A stretch of DNA of 64,000 nucleotides from Triplophysa rosa (GCF_024868665.1 NC_079891.1:22444946-22508945); one strand, 5' to 3'. Counted from the first letter of the stretch, positions 1 through 9,297 are shown. Program-made: numbers and translations. Notes: generated by a model from the sequence alone, not told the origin.

Positions 1-549
1 GCAATAAAGCAAGGTGGTGTCATTCACGTCAATGGTAGCTTTGCGACATCCAGCGACACGGGCAACAGTGACAGTTGGCGATAGGAAGTGGCCATGTCTA
101 GCGACTCGACAAGTTCAGAGCCGTTGAGAGACAGAGTTGCGTCAACTCCGTTGACTCCAATAGAACAGTCACAACAATGGCGGTTTATGGAGCCTCTTAA
201 TAGTTCCTGGAAGTATAACGCATGGAGCTGCGGCTAAACAGACCAATTGAGGTAAACTTTTAAAGGGGTCATATTGGATGGCTAAAACAAACAAAATTGT
301 GTGTATTTGGTGTAATACAGTGTGTTTACGTGGTTTGCGGTTAAAAAAACACATACCGTGCATTACTGTTGCTCCTCTGTACCCCGCTTTTCTGAAACGC
401 CTTGATTTTTAACAAAGCTCATCTTTGTGAAAAGAGCTGTTTGCTCTGATTGGCCTACCCAGTGCGTTGTGATTGGCCGAATACCTCAAGCATGTGGTGG
501 AAATATAACGCCCCTTACCATAATCGGAACATCAGCCTTCAAAGCATAT
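1..549 (+). mobile_element. Left part of an older DNA transposon ('host element'), copy 1
   Basis: This segment recurs inverted at 3434-3982, so it is repeated DNA. At 184-214 it carries a terminal-repeat-like stretch (TATGGAGCCT...ATAGTTCC.GGAAGT). That stretch matches, inverted, 8311-8340, which lies at the far end of the other copy. I read these as the two ends of a DNA transposon into which LTR family A inserted at 549/550. Bases 1-183 lie outside the TIR and are also part of the duplicated block. The repeat touches the window edge and may extend beyond it. No credible protein is encoded; a 64-residue open frame on the minus strand looks accidental. The superfamily is not established. Confidence 0.5.
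545..549. repeat. 5-bp target site duplication CATAT, left of LTR A copy 1
   Basis: CATAT precedes the LTR start TGTCATGG and recurs directly after its end TGACA at 1093-1097. A 5-bp duplication is usual for Ty3/gypsy-type LTR elements. Confidence 0.85.
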
Positions 550-608
550 TGTCATGGCTCTGCTTCATTTAGTCATGTTTTTCTTGGTCCTGTAGCAGAG
601 CCATGACA
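550..608 (+). repeat. Perfect 15-bp inverted repeat at the LTR A edge
   Basis: TGTCATGGCTCTGCT (550-564) is the exact reverse complement of AGCAGAGCCATGACA (594-608), with a 29-nt loop. The outer bases are TG...CA, so the hairpin itself looks like a miniature element. The inverted and third LTR copies carry it too; the third has one change in the second arm (AGCATAG). Confidence 0.9.
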
Positions 609-626
609 AAGCCTTTGGTTATGTGT

Positions 627-674
627 GGAGAGAAACATATTATTGTCCTTTTGACAATAATATACGTTCTCTCC
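627..674 (+). repeat. Second hairpin in LTR A U3
   Basis: GGAGAGAA...TATTATTGTC pairs with GACAATAATA...TTCTCTCC around a short CTTTT loop, with minor mismatches in the middle. It is conserved in all three LTR A copies and lies about 100 bp upstream of the TATA box, within U3. Confidence 0.85.
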
Positions 675-1092
675 AGTGTCTCGTCATTGGCCCCGCTCCT
701 CTCGTTTCCTTGTTATCTTTCCCTGAGTGTTTTATTACCCACACCTGCCCTGTGTCATTATCCCTCTTTTGTCTTTCCTATATATACCCTCTTGTTTCTT
801 TGTCTTGTGTTCGTGGATTGCTTGTATGTATCTGTACGCGTTTCTGCTTGTCATCCTAGTCAGTGAATTGTGAGTCTAGTTAAGTAAGTCTTTGTAGTGT
901 TTAGTTATAGTTTGTCAAGTGTTTCTCAGTTTAGTCCAGTTTTAGTCAGTCTATGTTCTGTTTGAGTTGTTTCCTGTTTTCTTGATTTACCCCATCGTGG
1001 GTTTTTGTTTTGTCTATTGTTTAATAAATATATTTTGTTAACCCCTTCATCGCTGTCCTGCAATTGGGTTTTCCACGCCACCAACCGTGACA

Positions 1093-1802
1093 CATATTGA
1101 CAACTGATATTGTCACCGGGACCGTGTGAGTTCAAGCCCGAATATGATCTAGAAAATGCATTTGACCAAGCGGATTAAGCGTGACTTTGCCAGTAGAGCG
1201 GAACAGATAGGGAAGGTTTTATTTTAAAAAACTATTAGGTTTAACAATTAGCTAACTTCTTGAGCAGCCTTTGACGCTGTGTCTCGACGCAACGTGACAA
1301 AGTCAATAAAACATTTTATAAACGAGGCATTTGTTGCATCCAGTGGGGACATAGTTATTGAATATAATGACTTATATTGACTTTTTTTGTGTAGCATCAC
1401 GCTGGTGAACAGCCAGACAGCCAGTAAATATAAAACCATTTCTGCATTTGTGATCGTAGGACCGACAAAAAGCTTACGTTTGAATAGTCAGCTGCAAATT
1501 CTTTAATAATGAAAACGTACTTGCAGGCTGTGAGTGAGAAGCGCCAAACTGTCCTTACAAAGTTGGATTTGCCCCACCTTTTAGAAACAGCCTTTGTGCA
1601 CAACCAAGTGTTAATGTGCTGAACACGGATTTAGGAGTTGTGCTGTTTTGTAACGCCTACTTTCTTTGCGTACACATTTTGGGCGGTGTTCTTCAACGCT
1701 TCTCACGAACTGAAGTAGAAATGTGAGGATGAGCCTCCACTTTTAAATAAATCTCTTTTGGTTTGAGTCTTTAGTTTTTGCAATTTTTCGTGTTTAATAT
1801 AT
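1093..1802 (+). mobile_element. Right part of the host element, copy 1 (truncated at 1802)
   Basis: It starts with the CATAT duplication and is nearly identical to 7461-8182, with small differences such as a 10-bp tandem insertion in the second copy near 7620. In copy 1 the homology stops at about 1802, where the sequence passes abruptly into the inverted interior of LTR element A. In copy 2 it continues to a terminal repeat at 8340. No protein is recognised. Confidence 0.6.
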
Positions 1803-1957
1803 GTGGGGCCAAACAAGGTTCATGGGGGGAAAAAAAAAGTTGGGGGGAAACAGTCTGTGGAGGGCGCGGAGTCCTGGGGGACTTAGGGGAAGTCCTGGGG
1901 GGGACAGTCTTTGGCCCTGGGAGTTTCCCAGGGACCGGCTGGAAGGACAGGGCTTGA

Positions 1958-2300
1958 CGCCGGCTGGACAGGGCTTGACGCTGGCTGGAAGGCCGGCAGG
2001 GACGCCGGCTAGATCGCCGGCTGGGACACCGGCTGGATCTCCGGCAGGGACGCCGGCTGGATCCCCGGCAGGGACGCCGGCTGGATCCCCGGCAGGGACG
2101 CCGGCTGGATCCCGGCAGGGACGCCGGCTGGATCACCGGCAGGGATGCCGGCTGCACAGGACTGGACGCCGGCTGGATCACCGGACTGGACACCGGACTG
2201 GACGCCGGATCACCGGACTGGACACCGGCTGGATCACCGGACTGGATACCGGCTGGATCACCGGACTGGATGCCGGCTGCACCGGACTGGATGCCGGCTG
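1958..2300 (-). repeat. 24-bp GC-rich coding minisatellite
   Basis: Units of 24 bp (core GACGCCGGCTGGATC.CCGG) repeat about a dozen times, in two subtypes that differ after the GGATC core. Because 24 is a multiple of three the array stays open in frames of both strands, giving octapeptide repeats such as GIQSGDPA on the minus strand. It lies inside the A-element gag region. Confidence 0.9.
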
Positions 2301-2855
2301 GGCGGCACTCACTGGCGGCTGGGCAGGGTTCAGTATCCCCCTCCTCACCTTCTTTTTCTTGGGCAGGCCCACAGGACGTGTGGTCGGCTGGAAAGAAGCA
2401 ATGGGGAGCCCGGTTAGCTCCGTACCGGAGGAGTCGGACGGGGAGTCCCACGACTCCCTTCGTCTGCGCCGGCCACGGATGCTGATGGGCGGAGGAGGAG
2501 CTGCCGGGGGAGAGATGGATGGAGCGGTCGTGCTGATAACCCCGATCTGTATAGCGTGACCCTCCGGGAACACGGGCAGTGGGGAAGAAAGACTGGGCTG
2601 GACTGAGACCCTGGGCTCCGGCCGATTCATGGCGTACCTGATCATGTCCGTGAAGCCCAGCGGTCTCAGCATCCCCATTTCTGCCCGTGACAGCGGTTCG
2701 TTCAGACCGCCGTTGAACATTGCCATCTGCTCCATCTCATCATGGACCATCTCCCCTGCAGTCTCGAAGAATTGGTCGGCAAACTCCAAGATGTCGGAGT
2801 AGCCCTGTCGCAGACCACAGAGGAGATGAGCCTGCCTGGATCGCCTTGCCTCCAT
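2178..2855 (-). CDS. Gag-like protein of LTR element A (non-autonomous)
   Basis: The frame begins at an ATG 36 nt after the LTR end and runs about 225 codons. The N-terminal part is acidic and helical (HDEMEQMAMFNGG, then LSRAEMGMLRPLGF). A middle part is proline- and serine-rich with an Arg cluster (RGRRRRRES) and a Lys cluster (KKKKVRR) that could be nucleic-acid-binding or nuclear-localising. The C-terminal part is translated from the 24-bp array as a Pro/Ser/Val repeat. It resembles gag-only retrotransposon ORFs by position and composition, not by a recognised zinc knuckle, which is absent. The same frame is open upstream into the LTR but without an ATG there. Domain assignment is inferred. 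Confidence 0.5.
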   Translation of the reverse strand: MEARRSRQAHLLCGLRQGYSDILEFADQFFETAGEMVHDEMEQMAMFNGGLNEPLSRAEMGMLRPLGFTDMIRYAMNRPEPRVSVQPSLSSPLPVFPEGHAIQIGVISTTAPSISPPAAPPPPISIRGRRRRRESWDSPSDSSGTELTGLPIASFQPTTRPVGLPKKKKVRRGILNPAQPPVSAAQPASSPVQPASSPVIQPVSSPVIQPVSSPVIRRPVRCPVR

Positions 2856-2890
2856 TATGCCTGCTGGGTTCAATTCAGGTTCGTGGATTC

Positions 2891-3433
2891 TGTCACGGTT
2901 GGTGGCGTGGAAAACCCAATTGCAGGACAGCGATGAAGGGGTTAACAAAATATATTTATTAAACAATAGACAAAACAAAAACCCACGATGGGGTAAATCA
3001 AGAAAACAGGAAACAACTCAAACAGAACATAGACTGACTAAAACTGGACTAAACTGAGAAACACTTGACAAACTATAACTAAACACTACAAAGACTTACT
3101 TTACTAGACTCACAATTCACTGACTAGGATGACAAGCAGAAACGCGTACAGATACATACAAGCAATCCACGAACACAAGACAAAGAAACAAGTGGGTATA
3201 TATAGGAAAGACAAATGAGGGTTAATGACACAGGGCAGGTGTGGGTAATAAAACACTCAGGGAAAGATAACAAGGAAACGTGAGGAGCGGGGCCAATGAC
3301 GAGACACTGGAGAGAACGTATATTATTGTCAAAAGGACAATAATATGTTTCTCTCCACACATAACCATAGGCTTTGTCATGGCTCTGCTACAGGACCAAG
3401 AAAAACATGACTAAATGAAGCAGAGCCATGACA
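2891..3433 (-). mobile_element. LTR family A, inverted copy (5' LTR of the inverted element)
   Basis: This is the reverse complement of 550-1092 with few differences and no net length change. On the minus strand it is preceded by CATAT (ATATG at 3434-3438) and followed by the gag leader, so it is the 5' LTR of the A element whose interior is at 1803-2890. Confidence 0.9.
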
Positions 3434-3982
3434 ATATGCTTTGAAGGCTGATGTTCCGATTATGGTAAGGGGCGTTATATTTCCACCACATGCTTGAGGT
3501 ATTCGGCCAATCACAACGCACTGGGTAGGCCAATCAGAGCATACAGCTCTTTTCACAATGATGAGCTTTGTTAAAAATCAAGGCGTTTCAGAAAAGCGGG
3601 GTACAGAGGAGCAACAGTAATGCACGGTATGTGTTTTTTTAACCGCAAACCACGTAAACACACTGTATTACACCAAATACACACAATTTTGTTTGTTTTA
3701 GCCATCCAATATGACCCCTTTAAAAGTTTACCTCAATTGGTCTGTTTAGCCGCAGCTCCATGCGTTATACTTCCAGGAACTATTAAGAGGCTCCATAAAC
3801 CGCCATTGTTGTGACTGTTCTATTGGAGTCAACGGAGTTGACGCAACTCTGTCTCTCAACGGCTCTGAACTTGTCGAGTCGCTAGACATGGCCACTTCCT
3901 ATCGCCAACTGTCACTGTTGCCCGTGTCGCTGGATGTCGCAAAGCTACCATTGACGTGAATGACACCACCTTGCTTTATTGC
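3434..3982 (-). mobile_element. Left part of the host element, inverted copy
   Basis: This is the reverse complement of 1-549, so 1-1092 and 2891-3982 form a continuous 1.09-kb inverted repeat around a 1.8-kb centre. The terminal-repeat stretch maps to 3769-3799. A few substitutions (for example near 3541 and 3560) separate the arms. Confidence 0.85.
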
Positions 3983-4097
3983 TTGCGGTCTGAACAGGAC
4001 TTTATTCCATCATGTATTTATTTTTTTTGAACTGATCCTAACATACAAGTAAAAGCATTAGTATTGTGTTGTTTACAAATAAATATAAACTTGTTTT

Positions 4098-5107
4098 CTT
4101 TGCAGTAGGGCTGGTCCAAATACCATTTTTGGAGTTTCGAAGCTCCGCAAGTAATCAACACCGAATATTCTAAGCTTCGAAGGGAGGGGGCTGAACATTT
4201 TCTTCTCTCTAATAAAGGCAGGATTCTCTGTGTCTGTCTGTCTGCATTTTTATTATGTCGAGAACCATTCATCCAATGAATGGTTGCTGCGTGCCCAAGG
4301 GAGTGCAGTGTCGCATTTTGGTGAAATATGGACACGCAACATGTTCAGAATGAATAAACTCACAATAAAATAGTTACAGTATTTTAATAACAGAGTATTT
4401 TTTGTTTGTAGTTCAGATGCTAGCATAATTTGATTGCCAACTGCTGTTTAAACTGTTGCAGCCATTAAAATAGTTTTGTTTTGTTTTCAAAGGTAAATTA
4501 GATATATTTCCTTTCCTTTCTTTATTACGTTAGTTTAGAAAAATGTTTTGAGTATTTCTTGTATGTTGCTCAGGCACAGAACGCAGTTTAATTGCCAACC
4601 GCGCCATAGACACCAACCGCGCCATAAATGCATGACGGGCATGAGACTGTTTAAAGTCCTCATTCAGCTTCAACTGTCACCGTAAGAAAAAAAACTTTGG
4701 ATACGTGCGACATAGTGACATGCAACCTGTGTCCTTACCGGGTCCCAAACTGCTCCAAATATTAGGTTTGTCGGACATCATGCAGCGCTGCACAGACCAA
4801 ACAGCGCAAAGCATCTTTTATTAATTGCTCTTGTGTTGTTTTGATAACATAAGCAGATCTGCACAATGCACATATACATTTGAACACATAATAAAGAACA
4901 CATAATAAATCCCAAACTAGCATTTTTTTAGGCTTTTACTACTTACAGAACTCATCTGATTTTTCAAACTTGATGTGCTGTTGTGGTCGAGGGATGCCAG
5001 GTGTTTGAAAAAAAAGAATATTCGAATCTCAAAATTGAAAATCGAATGCCAACCCACCGAACGAATATTCGAATAATCGAATATTCTGGTCCAGCCCTAC
5101 TATGAAG
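4098..5107. mobile_element. Non-autonomous hAT-like element (4106-5099) with 8-bp duplications
   Basis: The ends read TAGGGCTGGTCCA and, reversed, TAGGGCTGGACCA. The flanking octamers CTTTGCAG (4098-4105) and CTATGAAG (5100-5107) agree at 6 of 8 positions, fitting an aged hAT duplication. Subterminal TTCGAA/ATATTCGAAT motifs recur near both ends, typical of transposase-binding repeats. No transposase frame survives in the 994 bp; a 105-residue minus-strand frame at 4018-4335 straddles the boundary and is not a gene. Confidence 0.75.
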
Positions 5108-5548
5108 TATTCAAGATCTACAAACATGGCATCGTTTTATACTAGTTTTTTCTGTTTAATTTTTTTATTTGAGAGGATTGTTGTCATTACTTCATAGAAT
5201 AAAACAAAAAAAATAATTTTAGAGTTCAGATACAAGACCCCCTAAAAGCCATCGCCGTCAAAAACGAAATTACAATGTTGTGCTCCCCCACAGACATTAC
5301 TTAAATAATTTTGCTTCGAAACCCGCTTAATACCACACTCTGCCCGGTCTGGAATATTTGGTATTGCTGAAAATAAATTTTGGAGCCTGATGAAAAATGC
5401 TAATTTAAACTAAAAGTTTTCTGATGGATTTAGAGGGTTTGCATTTGAACTCCATGGAAAGGTAGAGGAATATTCTATAGCCGCTACATTTGACAAATCT
5501 GTTACCATACCTTTCATTAAAACCTAAATGCTTTGTGTCACGCATACT
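5108..5548. other. Unassigned AT-rich spacer
   Basis: I see no gene, RNA or clear repeat boundary here. Confidence 0.5.
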
Positions 5549-6134
5549 GTCACATTTACATCTGTTTCCTTATTTAGTTTTCCCCGTTTTTGACATTGGA
5601 CTTAATTTTGCCACGATCCATTACCTGTACCTCGTTTGTTTTACTCGCACCTGTTAGTTGTTATCGTCATCACTTGGACACTATTTAGCCACTGCCTTTT
5701 TCATTTGTTCTTGGTCTTGTCTAAAGTGTTGTAACTGCCCTTAGGACTAAAAGCCCTATGGACTACCTCCTGCCTTCTTCCCTTTGTCATCCCCTCGTCC
5801 ACCGCCTGAGATCCCACCTCCCCTCCTCTGTTGTTCTACGGCGCGAGGTCGTGCCTTCCGGGGTGGGGGGGTGTTATGTCACATTTACGTCTGTTTCCTT
5901 GTTTAGTTTTTCCCGTTTTTGACATTTCGACTTAATTTTGCCACGATCCCTTACATGTACCTCTTTGTTTTACTTGCACCTGTTAGTTGTTATCGTCATC
6001 ACTTGGACACTATTTAGTGTATAAAGTGTTGTAACTGCCTTCTTCGAGTTTTGTTCATTTGTTTGAAGTGCTTTCATTAAATATATTATCTCTGTGGATT
6101 ACCTTCGCCTGCTTCGTCTATCGCCGCCGTTACA
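5549..6134 (+). mobile_element. Scrambled LTR family B: partial LTR, 3' interior, full LTR
   Basis: A partial LTR B (5549-5742, TGTCACATTTAC...) runs into the 3' end of the B interior (about 5750-5870, ending in a G-rich polypurine tract). Then comes a complete start TGTTATGTCAC and an LTR to CGCCGCCGTTACA (5872-6134, 263 bp, with an internal deletion relative to the 58-60 kb copies). The order LTR / 3' interior / LTR / gag is that of two tandem elements sharing one LTR, with the interior of the first mostly deleted. Confidence 0.75.
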
Positions 6135-6153
6135 GAAGACAAGACCTCCAGAA

Positions 6154-6737
6154 ATGGAAAGAAAAGGCTCTTCATAGGCTGCCCTGCTGGAGCTAAGGCA
6201 GGATGGCCAGCAAATGGAGAGCTATGTGGGGGAGTTTGTTGGATTGTGCTATCGGGTGAGTTGGAGCGATTCCTTTCTTAACCGCTTATTTTTGATGGGC
6301 CTGGATGACGATCTGCTCATCCTCATTTTGCTTCATTCATTTAGTCCTCCAAGCGATGGGCTCTGCATTCTGCATTGGGAGAGTTGATGAGGACTTGAGC
6401 GATCGTCATACAGAGCCAGTCAATAGCGGGAAATCGGCTGCGGCTCACTCCATAGCTATTCTGCACTCCTCCACAACGCCTCATCGCCGTGGGAAACGGC
6501 ATGGGCGCCCCGAACAAGGGGCCAGCCAGCCACCATCCTCCAGCACGGAGAGCTCACTAGACGTCACCGCGGATGGAGAGCCTAAGCCCACTGCTACACC
6601 GAAGACAGGACGTGACCCTGCGACTGAGCCTGAGTTCGCCCTGGAGCATGAGCCTCGAGATGCGTCTGACCAGGTGCGTGAACCAGCTACACCTTGCATC
6701 TCCGTGGGAGTTCTGGTGGACTACGAGGGCTGTGAGG
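6154..6737 (+). pseudogene. Decayed gag of LTR element B, copy 1
   Basis: It begins at an ATG 20 nt after the LTR. Codon 8 is a TAG stop where the other copy has a sense codon. It then matches the second copy through LELRQDGQ..ESYV.EFVGLCYR and SWSDSFLNRLF. A deletion just after GLDDDLL shifts the frame and removes the DEFPPEDF segment. The second half (AMGSAFC.GR.DEDLSDRHTEP ... VGVLVDYEGCE) is open in another frame. The sequence is cut at the N (6738). It cannot encode an intact protein. Confidence 0.75.
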
Positions 6738-6738
6738 N
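6738..6738. other. Single ambiguous base (N) at an element junction
   Basis: The only N in the window lies exactly where the B-type gag stops and the 3' interior of an A-type element begins, next to a run of C. It probably marks a closed gap or a join of uncertain sequence. Confidence 0.8.
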
Positions 6739-6917
6739 CCCCCCTCCCTTGTTTGTTATTTTTATTATCCCACCCCAACCCTGTGGTCTTGTTGTCCTGT
6801 CTGCCCCTTGTCATGTTCACCATGTTTGTCTGGTTTCTGTCACTGTCTCAGTCGGTCTTGTCTCGTCCGTCTACCCCTTGGTGAGCACCTGGAGGTGCTC
6901 ATTAAAGGGGGGGCTTC
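6739..6917 (+). mobile_element. 3' interior and polypurine tract of LTR element A
   Basis: A pyrimidine-rich stretch leads to AAAGGGGGGGCTTC directly before the LTR start TGTCATGG at 6918. A polypurine tract in this position primes plus-strand synthesis in LTR elements. The segment is the expected 3' complement of the inverted 5' interior at 1803-2890. Confidence 0.7.
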
Positions 6918-7460
6918 TGTCATGGCTCTGCTTCATTTAGTCATGTTTTTCTTGGTCCTGTAGCATAGCCATGACAAAGCCTTTGGTTATGTGTGGAGAG
7001 AAACATATTATTGTCCTTTTGACAATAATATACGTTCTCTCCAGTGTCTCGTCATTGGCCCCGCTCCTCACGTTTCCTTGTTATCTTTCCCTGAGTGTTT
7101 TATTACCCACACCTGCCCTGTGTCATTATCCCTCATTTGTCTTTCCTATATATACCCTCTTGTTTCTTTGTCTTGTGTTCGTGGATTGCTTGTATGTATC
7201 TGTACGCGTTTCTGCTTGTCATCCTAGTCAGTGAATTGTGAGTCTAGTTAAGTAAGTCTTTGTAGTGTTTAGTTATAGTTTGTCAAGTGTTTCTCAGTTT
7301 AGTCCAGTTTTAGTCAGTCTATGTTCTGTTTGAGTTGTTTCCTGTTTTCTTGATTTACCCCATCGTGGGTTTTTGTTTTGTCTATTGTTTAATAAATATA
7401 TTTTGTTAACCCCTTCATCGCTGTCCTGCAATTGGGTTTTCCACGCCACCAACCGTGACA
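6918..7460 (+). mobile_element. LTR family A, third copy (3' LTR)
   Basis: It has the same 543 bp as 550-1092 and nearly the same sequence. It is preceded by a polypurine tract and followed by CATAT (7461-7465), so by context it is a 3' LTR at the same original insertion site as the other two copies. Confidence 0.9.
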
Positions 7461-8340
7461 CATATTGACAACTGATATTGTCACCGGGACCGTGTGAGTT
7501 CAAGCCTGAATATGATCTAGAAAATGCATTTGACCAAGCGGATTAAGCGTGACTTTGCCAGTAGAGCGGAACAGATAGGGAAGGTTTTATTTAAAAAAAC
7601 TATTAGGTTTAACAATTAGCTAACTATAGCTAACTTCTTGAGCAGCCTTTGACGCTGTGTCTCGACGCAACGTGACAAAGTCAATAAAACATTTTATAAA
7701 CGAGGCATTTGTTGCATCCAGTGGGGACATAGTTATTGAATATAATGACTTATATTGACTTTTTTTGTGTAGCATCACGCTGGTGAACAGCCAGACAGCC
7801 AGTAAATATAAAACCATTTCTGCATTTGTGATCGTAGGACCGACAAAAAGCTTACGTTTGAATAGTCAGCTGCAAATTCTTTAATAATGAAAACGTACTT
7901 GCAGGCTGTGAGTGAGAAGCGCCAAACTGTCCTTACAAAGTTGGATTTGCCCCACCTTTTAGAAACAGCCTTTGTGCACAACCAAGTGTTAATGTGCTGA
8001 ACACGGATTTAGGAGTTGTGCTGTTTTGTAACGCCTACTTTCTTTGCGTACACATTTTGGGCGGTGTTCTTCAACGCTTCTCACGAACTGAAGTAGAAAT
8101 GTGAGGATGAGCCTCCACTTTTAAATAAATCTCTTTTGGTTTGAGTCTTTAGTTTTTGCAATTTTTCGTGTTTAATATATTCATGAAGAACTTGTAACAC
8201 ACCAAAGATACAGGAAAACACGAAATTGCTTCATAAGACTCCTTTAATATATTTAAAGACGCAAGTCATTTAATGAATACAAAAATTAAGAATTAAAAGA
8301 AAAAACATAACTTCTGGAACTATCTGAAGGCTCCATTAAT
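7461..8340 (+). mobile_element. Right part of the host element, copy 2, to its terminal repeat
   Basis: Positions 7461-8182 repeat 1093-1802. From 8183 on, the sequence is present only here. At 8311-8340 (ACTTCTGGAACTAT...GGCTCCAT) it matches, inverted, the TIR-like stretch at 184-214, which supports this as the right end of the transposon that received LTR A. Confidence 0.6.
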
Positions 8341-9297
8341 CACGTGACTAGGTATGTGACGGTGATGAAATTTTACCACCGGTTAATAGACGTGTAAAAA
8401 AAAACGATAGTACCGGTGAAACCGAGGGTGGAGGTTTGCTCTGGGATGGTCGAAGATGCAGCCGTGGGCACGACGCATTTTACTTTCAGTTTTGAATTAG
8501 CGGCATTTCGGGAACGTCAATTGCTTGAATTAATGGTGGGTTCTATATCTTTTTTAATAAAAACACACAAAGCTACAAAAAAATACAATGACATTTGCTT
8601 ATATTAAACAAAGACCGTACAAAACGAATAATCACTGCACACACCATGCAAAAAATATATAAGAAACGAAAATTAAAAACCTTCACGTTAGATAAGTTAC
8701 ATTTATTAACAAAACAAGTAATCACGGCACACACTGCAAAAATATAAATAAGAAACGAATGAGAGGCATATGAAATGAAAAACGTTTATGTTAAATAAAT
8801 ACTTTTCTTATTTATTCATTTAACGTAAACGTTTTTTTTTTCATATTCCTTTCTCATTTGTTTAGCGAATAAGTTTTAGTTATGTTAACTGGCAAAGCAC
8901 CAGCTTTTTAAAATTAGACAAAAAGGAAAATTAAAACTTAACTGGCTCTTTGTGACAGTGCTTACATATTCTACTGCATGTTCTTTGACAGCAAATAGCC
9001 TCCGCCATCGTCTTGTCAGTCAGCACTTCACTCTCCTCACATCATGAATAAAATCGGACTTCTGCTGCTAATGTTTGCTTCGACACTTGTTCCTCATATG
9101 CTTATTACAGCAGCCGCATTCAGGCACACACATTGTAGTCTGGTCTTTAACTAAACTAAGTGATTTTTACTATAAAAATTCTAAATGACGTGGGGGTCGG
9201 TGCCATGGTGGACAAGTGATGTAATCGGTAGGCAAGTGCCAGGTGGACACCGTGTATCACTGGTGACACCAACTATCGCAACAAGCCTACACGTGAC
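8341..9297. mobile_element. Non-autonomous hAT element (8349-9289) with perfect 8-bp duplication
   Basis: CACGTGAC occurs at 8341-8348 and again at 9290-9297. The ends read TAGGTATGTGACGGT and, reversed, TAGGCTTGTTGCGAT, an imperfect TIR of hAT type. Internally there is an AT-rich hairpin (about 8785-8838, TTAAATAAATA / TATTTATTCATTTAA) and no transposase. It inserted immediately beside the host element's right end. Confidence 0.85.
8785..8838. repeat. AT-rich foldback inside the hAT element
   Basis: AACGTTTATGTTAAATAAATA on one side pairs with TATTTATTCATTTAACGTAAACGTT on the other around a short ACTTTTCT loop, giving a near-complete hairpin. Confidence 0.8.

Larger units (their letters stand above)
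550..1092 (+). mobile_element. Solo LTR, family A (543 bp)
   Basis: The element begins TGTCATGG, ends CCGTGACA and is flanked by CATAT on both sides, so it is a solo LTR in the plus orientation. A TATATATA box lies at 779-786 and a polyadenylation signal AATAAA at 1023-1028, giving an ordinary U3-R-U5 order. Two strong hairpins sit near the 5' edge (550-608 and 627-674). The same 543-bp LTR is present inverted at 2891-3433 and direct at 6918-7460, almost identical. The short open frames inside it are not genes. Confidence 0.85.
1803..2890 (-). mobile_element. Interior (5' half) of LTR element A, inverted
   Basis: On the minus strand this follows directly after the LTR at 2891-3433. It holds a leader, a gag-like reading frame starting at 2855, and a GC-rich 24-bp tandem array, and it ends at 1803 against host-element sequence. 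No protease, reverse transcriptase or integrase motif is seen, so the element appears gag-only. The first bases after the LTR (GAATCCACGAACC) do not show the usual TGG-starting primer site, so the priming mechanism is unclear. Confidence 0.7.

Noticed and set aside
169..363. 64-residue open frame present twice (also at 3620-3814)
   Set aside because: The two are the same frame in the two arms of the inverted repeat; no domain or signal, so the duplication is not evidence of coding.
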